DNA from: Thermoflexales bacterium
GTDB taxonomy: Bacteria > Chloroflexota > Anaerolineae > B4-G1 > SLSP01
DNA length: 35,690 nucleotides
Direction of reading: 5' to 3'
Assembly: GCA_007125545.1 (NCBI GenBank)
Contig: SLDA01000587.1
Location: 1 to 35,690, forward strand
The notes beneath the pieces are model-generated. The model did no database searches. It was given only the letters and a program-made list of their open reading frames with translations, and was not told the origin of the DNA. The position numbers and the translations under genes were made by a program. This document shows positions 1 to 6,815 of this stretch, piece by piece; position 1 is the stretch's first letter; the number at the start of each line of letters is the position of its first letter.

Positions 1-41
1 GACTCAGTGACAGTACTATTTAAAAAGAGGAGGTCTAGACG

Positions 42-1199
42 ATGGCGGAGAGTATGCTGAAATATGACATCACCAAAGATGACCTAAGCTCCTTCGATGG
101 CCAGGCACCGGCATTCGTCACCTTTGGCGAGGTGATGGTCCGCGACACCCCAGCTGATAATGAGCGCCCGGAGCGCACGCGGACTGTGCACCTGTCTATG
201 GCAGGAAGCGAATATACCCTGGCGATTGCACTGGCACGCTTTGGCATTCCGGCGTCCTTCATCACGCGTGTGCCAGACAATCCCTACGGGCACATGCTGC
301 GTAATATCGCGCGGGAGAATGGAGTCAGCACCGATCATATCGTCTGGGCGCCTAAGGTGGAGCCGATCGGGCGCTTTATCTACGAGCTCGGGCGCACGCC
401 ACGCAAGAACGTGGGTACCTACCAGCGGCAGTACTCGGCGGCGTCGCGGCTGGATGCCGGCATGGTTGACTGGGGCGCCGCGCTGCAGGATTGCCGGCTC
501 TTTCATACCTCAGGCATCAGTTTCGGACTGGCCCCACACAGCGGTTATACGCATAACACCCTACAGGCTGCGTTCCGGGACGCGGTTGCGCACAAGCCCG
601 AGGGATGCTTGGTGGGACTCGACTACAACTACCGCTCGACCCTTTGGAATGTGGAGTTGGCCCGTGAGATTATGACGCCGATTTTGACCGATCATGTCGA
701 TATCCTGATCACGTCGATTGAAGACATGGCCCTCATCTACGGTCTCAATTGCGGGCAGTATTCGGCGAAGCAGATCGTCGATGGAGACATGGGTCATATC
801 GAGGACGATGACATCCGTGCTTTCGCTGACGCCATTCATCAGCGTTTCAACACGAAGGTCGTGGCGGTCACGATCCGTTATCCCGATAGCTTCGAGCAGC
901 ATCGCTGGGAGTCCGCGGCGGCAGATGCTGAGGGCAACTTCTTCCGCTCACCCGCGGTGAAGCCGATTATGCTGTGGGACAGGCTGGGCGGTGGTGATAC
1001 CTGGAATGCAGGCTTCTATTATGGGCTCTTGACGGAGGGCTTTAATGCCTCCGGCATTGAGAAGGGCGTCTTGGTTGGGGATGCCGCCACCCGTATCAAA
1101 CAGACGCTCATGTTTGACTTGCCCATTGTGAACAAGGATGAGGTCCAGGCCTTGATGAAGGCCGACGTATTAGGTGGGGGAAAGCGTGTGGCCCGATAG
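42..1199 (+). CDS. PfkB-family sugar kinase, probably 2-keto-3-deoxygluconate kinase
   Basis: A ribokinase/PfkB-fold kinase of 385 residues that should phosphorylate a sugar or sugar acid in the cytoplasm. The second PfkB signature is clear: DRLGGGD at residues 313-319, with D319 as the expected catalytic base and the neighbouring glycines forming the anion hole. The N-terminal substrate face contains FGEVMVR and an AGSEYTLAIALARFG stretch typical of KDG kinases. The KDG substrate is inferred from those features and from the KDPG aldolase 37 nt downstream, which would consume the product. The ATG at 42 follows a strong AGAGGAGG site at about 26-33. At 385 residues it is somewhat longer than the usual 310-340 of the family, with extra sequence around residues 240-265. 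A generic sugar kinase is the alternative. Confidence 0.85.
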   Translation: MAESMLKYDITKDDLSSFDGQAPAFVTFGEVMVRDTPADNERPERTRTVHLSMAGSEYTLAIALARFGIPASFITRVPDNPYGHMLRNIARENGVSTDHIVWAPKVEPIGRFIYELGRTPRKNVGTYQRQYSAASRLDAGMVDWGAALQDCRLFHTSGISFGLAPHSGYTHNTLQAAFRDAVAHKPEGCLVGLDYNYRSTLWNVELAREIMTPILTDHVDILITSIEDMALIYGLNCGQYSAKQIVDGDMGHIEDDDIRAFADAIHQRFNTKVVAVTIRYPDSFEQHRWESAAADAEGNFFRSPAVKPIMLWDRLGGGDTWNAGFYYGLLTEGFNASGIEKGVLVGDAATRIKQTLMFDLPIVNKDEVQALMKADVLGGGKRVAR

Positions 1200-1236
1200 G
1201 AATCGGGCTTCCGCCAGTCAGGGGGAGAAAACAAGA

Positions 1237-1884
1237 ATGAACAAGGCACAGAAGTTGAATCTGATTCGTGAGACGGGTGTAATTGCGATAATGCGCGCCA
1301 AGAGTTCTGACCAGTTGATGGCGGCGGCGGATGCGATCAAGGCAGGAGGCGTTGCAGTCATCGAGGTGACGATGACGACGCCGGGGGCTCTGGACGTGAT
1401 TCGAGAAGCAGTGGCTCGTTATGGCGATGCCGTTCTCTTTGGTGCGGGATCGGTGCTTGACGCGGAGACGGCGCGGGCCGCGATCCTGGCGGGCGCCGGC
1501 TTCATCGTCGCCCCAACGCTCAACGTGCCGATGATTGAGTTGTGCAACCGTTACAGTGTTCCGGTGATGCCGGGCATCTTCACACCGACCGAGGCGCTGG
1601 TAGCGTGGCAGGCCGGTGCCGATATGGTCAAACTCTTCCCTGCCAGCGTAGGAGGTGCGGACATGATCAAGGCGATCCTGGCCCCGCTGCCTCAGTTGGA
1701 GATTGTGCCTGTCGGTGGTGTCGAGCTGGACAATGCGGCAGAGTTTATCCGCAAAGGCGCGGCTGCGCTGGGTGTCGGCAGCAGCTTGGTGAATCAGAAA
1801 CTGCTCGACTCGGGCGATATGGACAGGCTGACGCAACGCGCCGAGGCTTTCATCGCTGAGGTGCGGAAAGGGCACGCCGGATAG
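1237..1884 (+). CDS. eda: 2-dehydro-3-deoxy-6-phosphogluconate (KDPG) aldolase
   Basis: Cleaves KDPG to pyruvate and glyceraldehyde 3-phosphate, the last step of the Entner-Doudoroff route. At 215 residues it matches the family length of about 213. The class I aldolase landmarks are present: E43 in VIEVTMTTP, the PTLN loop, and the Schiff-base lysine K132 in DMVKLFPA, followed by the phosphate-binding PVGGV and LGVGSSLV segments. An in-frame start at 1174 lies inside the upstream kinase gene. I chose the ATG at 1237 because it follows a GGGGGAG site and begins the protein at MNKAQKLNLIRETGVIAIMR, where family members start. It is presumably co-transcribed with the kinase; together they take 2-keto-3-deoxygluconate to triose phosphates. 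Confidence 0.93.
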   Translation: MNKAQKLNLIRETGVIAIMRAKSSDQLMAAADAIKAGGVAVIEVTMTTPGALDVIREAVARYGDAVLFGAGSVLDAETARAAILAGAGFIVAPTLNVPMIELCNRYSVPVMPGIFTPTEALVAWQAGADMVKLFPASVGGADMIKAILAPLPQLEIVPVGGVELDNAAEFIRKGAAALGVGSSLVNQKLLDSGDMDRLTQRAEAFIAEVRKGHAG

Positions 1885-1944
1885 CGGCAGTAGAACCGGA
1901 GTCAAGCATCTGCACGAACCCGAACTGATGCACCTCAACGTGGG

Positions 1945-1976
1945 GTGGCGCCTCCCCGAGCTGCGGGAGACGCCAC
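1945..1976. terminator. Hairpin between convergent genes
   Basis: GTGGCG (1945-1950) plus CTCCC (1952-1956) pair with GGGAG (1965-1969) plus CGCCAC (1971-1976). One C/A mismatch and an 8-nt loop are present. It lies 60 nt past the aldolase stop and 33 nt before the end of the minus-strand SDR. No long T-tract follows on either strand, so termination is inferred from the stem and position only. Confidence 0.5.
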
Positions 1977-2009
1977 TCTGATTGTCTACTAACGCTAGGT
2001 TTGTGGATC

Positions 2010-2759
2010 TCAGTGGGCCAGGTAGCCGCCGTCCGCCGGGTAAGCGGCACCTGTAATGAAGGAAGCCTTGTCCGAACTAAGCCAGATAACGAGCTCTGCG
2101 ATCTCACCGGGTTCCCCGAGGCGTCCGATCGGATGGAGACTCACAAGGTTTTCGTACATCTCCTTGTCTTGTTCCATTTCCTCAATCATCGGCGTGCGGA
2201 TGAAACCGGGACTCACGGCGTTGACCCGGATATTCTCCTGACCGTACTCTACCGCGGCGCTCGCAGTGAGACCGATGATGCCGTGCTTCGAAGCGACGTA
2301 GGCCGGCGCGCCCTTGAAAGCTACGAGCCCCAGGATGGACGCCATATTGACGATGGACCCGCCCCCGGCCTTCATCATCGCCGGGATCTCATACTTCATA
2401 CAGTAGAAAACGCTGGATAGATTGATGGCGATGACCCGCTGCCAGTCGTCGATGCTGTAGTCGGCCAATCGGTTCTGCTCGCCCGTGATACCGGCATTGT
2501 TGCAGGCCATATCGAGATGTCCGAACTGATTCAGCGTCTGCTGGACCAGAGATTCACAGTCCGATGGCTTCGATACATCTGCCCGCACGAAAATGGCTTC
2601 GCCGCCCGGTTCATTGATCAGCCTGACGGTCTCTTTCCCGCCCTCTTCTGCAATATCGGATACGATCACTTGTGCCCCGTGTGCAGCGTAGAGCTGAGCG
2701 ATCTTCCTGCCAATCCCTGAAGCTGCCCCCGTAACTAATGCGACTTTGCCGTCAAACAT
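2010..2759 (-). CDS. SDR-family NAD(P)-dependent oxidoreductase
   Basis: A classical short-chain dehydrogenase/reductase of 249 residues. The Rossmann cofactor motif TGAASGIG is at 10-17, NNAG at 87-90, and the catalytic residues are S141, Y154 and K158 (YVASK). The end LSSDKASFITGAAYPADGG is typical of glucose 1-dehydrogenase or 3-oxoacyl-ACP-reductase-like members. An acidic residue at the end of the second strand (SD, 34-35) favours NAD over NADP. The substrate cannot be read from sequence; convergence with the KDG kinase/KDPG aldolase pair makes a sugar or sugar-acid dehydrogenase plausible but unproven. The ATG is preceded by a GGGAG site, and the leader contains a perfect tandem repeat (2772-2801). 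Confidence 0.88.
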   Translation of the reverse strand: MFDGKVALVTGAASGIGRKIAQLYAAHGAQVIVSDIAEEGGKETVRLINEPGGEAIFVRADVSKPSDCESLVQQTLNQFGHLDMACNNAGITGEQNRLADYSIDDWQRVIAINLSSVFYCMKYEIPAMMKAGGGSIVNMASILGLVAFKGAPAYVASKHGIIGLTASAAVEYGQENIRVNAVSPGFIRTPMIEEMEQDKEMYENLVSLHPIGRLGEPGEIAELVIWLSSDKASFITGAAYPADGGYLAH

Positions 2760-2771
2760 AGGCGTGTCTCC

Positions 2772-2801
2772 CTTCTGCTAACCCAACTTCTGCTAACCCA
2801 A
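2772..2801. repeat. Perfect 15-bp tandem duplication in the SDR leader
   Basis: The unit CTTCTGCTAACCCAA occurs twice with no gap (2772-2786 and 2787-2801), 12 nt from the SDR start codon. On the transcript strand each unit ends in AGAAG, so the duplication gives a second AGAAG just upstream of the real ribosome binding site. Confidence 0.9.
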
Positions 2802-2972
2802 CTCCTACAGGACTTACCCATAGGTCCCTTATGTTAAGATAAGGAGAGATGCAGGAAGCCGCAGTCGGACTCCGTTGGGATTGCTGACGGGATCCGTTGC
2901 ATGCATTGGAAGCAACAGGGTGTATCTGCAACGAAGGCCTGGTTGGGCCAAGCGGCGAAGCCAGGGGGCGGC

Positions 2973-3593
2973 TTATGCCCAAGCGATACGTTGGAGGATG
3001 CGCTCAAGGCGAGCTGGATCGCGCCCCAGGTTGCGAGCCAGATAGCGTCCCGCATCAAGCAGGAAGTCATATTCAGCCTTTGCATGGAGGGGCGCAGCTC
3101 GTAACAGCGCGGTCGGAATGAGCTCGTCCGCGGGGATGTCGCGGTTGTCGAGCAGTGCACGCATAAAGTCCGGTGAGCGGGTAATTCGATGGACCTCCTC
3201 GGAGGCGCAAACCGTGATCTGGTGTAGGATCATCGGGGGTTGCGGGGGCAAACCATAGCGGCATTGCGGATCATCCGGGTAGTGGTAAGCCACGGATGCG
3301 ACGGAAATCTCGACCGGGATCACACGGTTGTCCCGCTGATCCGCGATGATTTCGTCGAAGGCGGGATCGCCCGATCTTACGGTGACAGCGAGGTTGCGCA
3401 GAAAGGGGTCGTCCTGTAATCGGATGTCGTAGACGAGCCCGATGAGTTGAGCGCGGTCGTGCTGGATGGGGGCGCGCACGAAGGTGCCAAAGGTCGGCAC
3501 TTCCGGTTCGGGGATGCGCGATGCAATGACGAAGCCGCGTATGTCGGCCCGCAGGACATTGCCGATGGCAATCACTTTGGATGTAGATGGCAT
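2973..3593 (-). CDS. Small protein resembling the HerA-type HAS-barrel domain; function unknown
   Basis: A 206-residue soluble protein. The first 70 residues (IAIGNVLRADIRGFVIASRI, then GTFVRAPI and LIGLVYDIRLQDDPFLRNL) look like the short beta-rich HAS barrel that precedes the ATPase domain of HerA translocases. No Walker A or B motif is present, so it is not itself HerA. The C-terminal 80 residues are helical in appearance (FMRALLDNRDIPADEL, ARNLGRDPARLERILQRI). It lies 55 nt downstream of nurA on the same strand, and its ATG has a good AGAAGGA site, so the two are probably co-transcribed. NurA works with HerA in DNA end resection, so a role as an adaptor or HerA-associated factor is an inference. 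The HAS-barrel match is made by eye. Confidence 0.7.
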   Translation of the reverse strand: MPSTSKVIAIGNVLRADIRGFVIASRIPEPEVPTFGTFVRAPIQHDRAQLIGLVYDIRLQDDPFLRNLAVTVRSGDPAFDEIIADQRDNRVIPVEISVASVAYHYPDDPQCRYGLPPQPPMILHQITVCASEEVHRITRSPDFMRALLDNRDIPADELIPTALLRAAPLHAKAEYDFLLDAGRYLARNLGRDPARLERILQRIAWA

Positions 3594-3648
3594 TGAATTT
3601 CCTTCTTCTCATACCTGTGATCGGCAGCAGTACCGGCACACTTGGTTG

Positions 3649-4854
3649 TCATCTGCGCCCTAAGAGGAGCTTCTGCCTGGCTTTGTCGGAAGCCCGAGCC
3701 CAGATACCGGCGCCGAATAGTTCGCGCTGAATGCTCTGTTCCAGTGCGGCTTTGTCCAAGGTCGTAACCAAGGCTTCCTCGTGAGCACGCGCCAGGACGT
3801 AGGGGTAACCGTCAAGCGCTTCGGCTTGATGCAGCAGCATCGCATGCATAGGGGCCAGTGGCGCTTCCCCTATAACGGCCCAACTTGGAACCTCAATCCG
3901 CGCAATCGTTGGATGTCCTCCACGGGCCTGATCTGGGCCGTCGAGCCGTTGGTAACAGAACCAGATCTCCTGACCCGCACCGGCGTGGCGGGTGTTGGTT
4001 GGAATGGGGCGCGTAAACCAGGTGGTATGTTCCCCCGGCGCCAGCAGGTGCATCATCAGGATCTCGTCATCCAGTGGCTGAAGGGGGTTTTCGCTCCACT
4101 TCTCCCCCAAATCCTCCCCCGCCAGCCGGCTAGCCCAAAGCATATCCAGCAGAGGGCGGCCGCCCGGTCGGTCGACGTATCCAACCGGTATGGCGCCCGA
4201 CGCCTGCACCGACTTCAGCGCCTTCATGTAGGTTCCCAGCTTCTCGCCGGTGCTACGTCCGCGTTGGACGTACGGCCACAGTAACGGACCATCCGTCAAG
4301 CCCAGGACGGGGCTGTCCGGGCCTTGGTATTCAGTCGCCGAAAGCTCGGCCAAGACTTCCATCTCTTTGATCATTCGTTCCTGCCCCAGCGCTTCACTGC
4401 CGATCAGGTAGTCCTGTTCATCAAAGAGCTCTTCTTCTTTATAATGCAGCCACTCGCGCACCTCGACACCGGGCGCCCCGCCATTATAGCGGAAAATGAC
4501 TGCGCCGACCTGGATCAGGTAATAGAGAGCCAGGGCATGGCGATCAGGGAAGATCTGGGATCCGTCAACACCGATTGCTATCAGCCCCTTCAGGTCCGTG
4601 ATGGGGCGGCTGACTGGCTCGCCGGGTGGCGCGATCGTTGCCGGGACACCGCCCGACCAAGAGGGTGCCATCCCCGCACTCTCTTGGAGTAGCGGTTCCA
4701 GATGGGTCCTGAGATCGACGGCGTCGGGGAGCTCATCCCACCACCTGCGCGCCAGCTGCACGGCTTCTAGCTGCCTTCTCTGCGCTGTGGCTGCTAGCCG
4801 GCTCAGTTCGGCGATGTCATTGCGTAGTCTCTCGATGCGTAACATCGTTACCAT
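3649..4854 (-). CDS. nurA: NurA-domain nuclease
   Basis: An RNase H-fold 5'-3' nuclease of the NurA family, known to act with the HerA ATPase at DNA double-strand breaks. Visible landmarks are GVDGSQI (D97, metal ligand), the second acidic motif LTDGPL (D188), and the terminal strand RIEVPSWA. The N-terminal 60 residues look coiled-coil. At about 401 residues the length is normal for bacterial members. The start is uncertain: ATG at 4854 (MVTML) is preferred, with ATG at 4845 and ATG at 4896 as alternatives. None has a good ribosome binding site. The gene is divergent from mraZ, and the shared spacer has TGGGA boxes on both strands. The HerA ATPase is not in this window. Confidence 0.85.
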   Translation of the reverse strand: MVTMLRIERLRNDIAELSRLAATAQRRQLEAVQLARRWWDELPDAVDLRTHLEPLLQESAGMAPSWSGGVPATIAPPGEPVSRPITDLKGLIAIGVDGSQIFPDRHALALYYLIQVGAVIFRYNGGAPGVEVREWLHYKEEELFDEQDYLIGSEALGQERMIKEMEVLAELSATEYQGPDSPVLGLTDGPLLWPYVQRGRSTGEKLGTYMKALKSVQASGAIPVGYVDRPGGRPLLDMLWASRLAGEDLGEKWSENPLQPLDDEILMMHLLAPGEHTTWFTRPIPTNTRHAGAGQEIWFCYQRLDGPDQARGGHPTIARIEVPSWAVIGEAPLAPMHAMLLHQAEALDGYPYVLARAHEEALVTTLDKAALEQSIQRELFGAGIWARASDKARQKLLLGRR

Positions 4855-4934
4855 TATATGTGGGGCGCCGGAGCCGGCAAGTTGTTGCACGCACATCCCC
4901 AACCTGGTAGATTTTTACACGAACCACATGCTTA

Positions 4935-4972
4935 TCCCAAGTATCCCACAAATTTAAGGTACATATGTGGGA
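4935..4972. promoter_or_regulatory. TGGGA boxes and inverted repeat between nurA and mraZ
   Basis: TCCCACA (4944-4950) and TGTGGGA (4966-4972) form a perfect 7-bp inverted repeat around a 15-nt AT-rich centre. A further TCCCA at 4935-4939 gives two minus-strand TGGGA boxes separated by 4 nt, facing nurA. These match the core of the MraZ recognition sequence, so the site may let MraZ or a similar factor act on both divergent promoters. The binding is inferred. Confidence 0.4.
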
Positions 4973-4979
4973 AAACCTA

Positions 4980-5008
4980 TTGCGTATACCCTGGTTGTGC
5001 TGTATAAT
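4980..5008 (+). promoter_or_regulatory. Sigma-70 promoter of the dcw cluster (Pmra)
   Basis: TTGCGT (4980-4985) as the -35 box and a perfect TATAAT (5003-5008) as the -10 box, separated by exactly 17 nt. The expected start of transcription is about 5014-5016, inside the first TGGGN box, leaving a leader of about 80 nt before mraZ. It is the only strong promoter I can see for the cluster. Confidence 0.8.
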
Positions 5009-5009
5009 G

Positions 5010-5034
5010 TGGGAGGTAGTGGGGCAAAGTGGGG
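5010..5034 (+). promoter_or_regulatory. MraZ operator: three TGGGN repeats
   Basis: TGGGA (5010-5014), TGGGG (5020-5024) and TGGGG (5030-5034), each separated by 5 nt, giving an exact 10-bp period. This is the MraZ-binding arrangement described for other bacteria. It begins 1 nt after the -10 box, so bound MraZ should block initiation and autorepress the whole cluster. Confidence 0.85.
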
Positions 5035-5093
5035 AATCGTGATCCGTAGCTCTTCACAATGGCGTTACTTCTTCGAATCGGTGGGATATCTGC

Positions 5094-5531
5094 ATGTTCT
5101 TGGGCCAGTTTACTTACACGCTCGATGTGAAGGGGCGATTGACAGTTCCATCTCGGTTTCGAGATGAACTGCCGACGCAGGCCGTCTTAACGCGTGGGTT
5201 GGATCGATGTTTGGTATTATATCCCATTGATGTGTGGGGCGAACTCTCCCAGAAGGTGACCTCGCTGCCGATAACGGACACGCGTGGACGTGCGTTGCGG
5301 CGAATCTTTTTTGCCGATGCTGTCGATGTAGAGCTTGATCGCCAGGGTCGTATTCTGATCCCCGATCGTCTGCGTGAGTATGCTGGGCTGGATCTCTCCT
5401 CTGAAGTCGTCGTTGTGGGACTGGACCGCTTTATCGAACTGTGGCGTCCGGACCGCTGGGAGAGCCAGAATGAAGAGCAGATGGAGATCGTGAGCGAGGA
5501 CCCGGCGATATGGGAGAGTCTGAAGATCTAG
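5094..5531 (+). CDS. mraZ: Transcriptional regulator MraZ
   Basis: A 145-residue DNA-binding protein with two tandem SpoVT-AbrB-type domains, first gene of the cell-wall/division cluster. The two signature DxxGR loops are at residues 11-15 (DVKGR, followed by LTVPSRFR) and 82-86 (DRQGR, followed by ILIPDRLR). MraZ forms large rings and binds TGGGN repeats. Such repeats lie directly after its own promoter (5010-5034), so autorepression is strongly suggested. The start [11 protein letters not shown] is the usual N-terminus of the family; the ribosome site (GTGGGA, 5081-5086) is weak. The 3' end overlaps rsmH by 22 nt, indicating coupled translation. Confidence 0.96.
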   Translation: MFLGQFTYTLDVKGRLTVPSRFRDELPTQAVLTRGLDRCLVLYPIDVWGELSQKVTSLPITDTRGRALRRIFFADAVDVELDRQGRILIPDRLREYAGLDLSSEVVVVGLDRFIELWRPDRWESQNEEQMEIVSEDPAIWESLKI

Positions 5532-6454
5532 ATACGGCCAAAGGCCACATCCCCGTGCTGGTGCGTGAAGTCGTCGAAGCGCTGGCGGTTCAATCCGGGG
5601 GGAATTACCTGGACGCTACAGTGGGGGGTGGCGGGCACGCGGCTGCGATTTTGGAAGCCGGCGCGCCTGGCGGACGTCTGTTGGGTCTGGACCGCGATCC
5701 TGAAGCAGTCCGTCGAGCGGCAAAGCGGCTTCGTCTGTATGGAGAGCGGGTCACGGTTGTTCATGCCTCTTATGTCGACCTACTTTCTATTGCCCAACCT
5801 AAAGGGTATCTGCCTTTGCATGGAATATTGTTTGATCTTGGTTTTTCTTCATGGCAAATAGACAAAGCGAGTCGTGGCTTTGCTTTCGGCCTCGAAGGAC
5901 CGCTTGATATGCGCTTTGATCCGGGCGCAGAGGTTAGTGCCGCGGACCTGGTTAATGAGCTTCCGGAGGAAGAGCTGGCAGCGCTGTTGTACCGCTATGG
6001 TGAGGAGCCGCGAGGGCGGCAAATTGCGCATGCGGTTGTCGATGCCAGGCCCATCCACACAACGGTTGAGCTGGCGGAGGTGATCAGCAGGGCGTTAGGC
6101 GGACGGCGAGGCGCATTGCATCCCGCAACGCGAACTTTTCAAGCCCTCCGCATTGCTGTGAATCAGGAGCTTGAGAGCATCGAGCGTGCGCTTCCCGATG
6201 CGGTCGAGGCGCTTATGCCCGGCGGGCGGTTGGCGGTAATCGCGTTTCATTCATTGGAGGATCGTATCGTGAAGCGGTTTCTGCAACAGGAGTCGCGAGA
6301 CTGTATATGTCCACCCGAGTATCCGGTTTGCCGGTGTGGCCACGTTCGCACGGTGCGGCTGGTGACGCGCAAGCCGGTCGTTCCGTCAGAGGCGGAGATC
6401 GCTACCAACCCCCGCAGCCGGAGTGCAAAGTTGCGGGTAGCTGAGAAATTGTAG
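5510..6454 (+). CDS. rsmH: 16S rRNA (cytosine-1402-N4)-methyltransferase RsmH (MraW)
   Basis: SAM-dependent methyltransferase that modifies C1402 in the decoding centre of 16S rRNA. It has 314 residues, the normal size. Motif I is [10 protein letters not shown] (34-43), followed by [10 protein letters not shown] (58-67); later come [11 protein letters not shown], the [12 protein letters not shown] segment, and the Cys-rich [13 protein letters not shown] tail seen in the family. The ATG at 5510 lies inside mraZ, with a GAGG about a dozen nt upstream. It is second in the cluster, as in most bacteria, and is followed by the ftsL-like gene after 33 nt. Confidence 0.96.
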   Translation: MGESEDLDTAKGHIPVLVREVVEALAVQSGGNYLDATVGGGGHAAAILEAGAPGGRLLGLDRDPEAVRRAAKRLRLYGERVTVVHASYVDLLSIAQPKGYLPLHGILFDLGFSSWQIDKASRGFAFGLEGPLDMRFDPGAEVSAADLVNELPEEELAALLYRYGEEPRGRQIAHAVVDARPIHTTVELAEVISRALGGRRGALHPATRTFQALRIAVNQELESIERALPDAVEALMPGGRLAVIAFHSLEDRIVKRFLQQESRDCICPPEYPVCRCGHVRTVRLVTRKPVVPSEAEIATNPRSRSAKLRVAEKL

Positions 6455-6487
6455 ATGAGAGCTGCAAGAGTGGTGTGAGGTGAGGAT

Positions 6488-6814
6488 ATGAGTGTGAGAT
6501 GGCAGCGGAGAACCCACGGGGTCTCAGTAAGGCAGGAGAAGATCGATCCGATGACCGTTCGGTTGTTTGCCTTAAGCATCGCGATCATCTCTGTTCTCAT
6601 GGCGCTCTACCTGGCCCTTACCGCTTCCTCCGTCAGGCTGTCGGTGCGACTCTGGTCGTTACACAACGAAATGGCCGAAATTCAGAGAGAGAACGGGCGG
6701 TTAGGGACCGAAATTGCCCGGTTGAGCTCAATCCCCGTACTGATAGAACGGTCTGTCAGGTTGGGGTATGGTCAGCCTGAATCGATTGAGTATCTGATCG
6801 TAGGAGGACCCTGA
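6488..6814 (+). CDS. ftsL: FtsL/DivIC-like septum formation protein
   Basis: A 108-residue bitopic membrane protein. It has a short basic cytoplasmic tail (1-22), one transmembrane helix at about 24-46, and an extracytoplasmic heptad-like coiled coil at about 50-80 (LWSLHNEMAEIQRENGRLG). This plan and its place between rsmH and the transpeptidase identify an FtsL/DivIC-type divisome linker that would bridge FtsQ and the FtsW-FtsI synthase. Sequence conservation in this family is low, so assignment rests on topology and position. The ribosome site GGTGAGG precedes the ATG, and the stop is 1 nt from the next start. Confidence 0.82.
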   Translation: MSVRWQRRTHGVSVRQEKIDPMTVRLFALSIAIISVLMALYLALTASSVRLSVRLWSLHNEMAEIQRENGRLGTEIARLSSIPVLIERSVRLGYGQPESIEYLIVGGP

Positions 6815-6815
6815 T

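Noticed and set aside
1108-1938. 276-codon open frame on the minus strand opposite the KDPG aldolase
   Set aside because: It is antisense to two well-supported genes, has low-complexity Arg/His-rich composition, and has no ribosome site or family resemblance.
2848-2886. Short leader-peptide-like frame (12 codons) on the plus strand with a GGAGA site
   Set aside because: No gene follows on that strand for it to control, and no regulatory amino-acid run is present.
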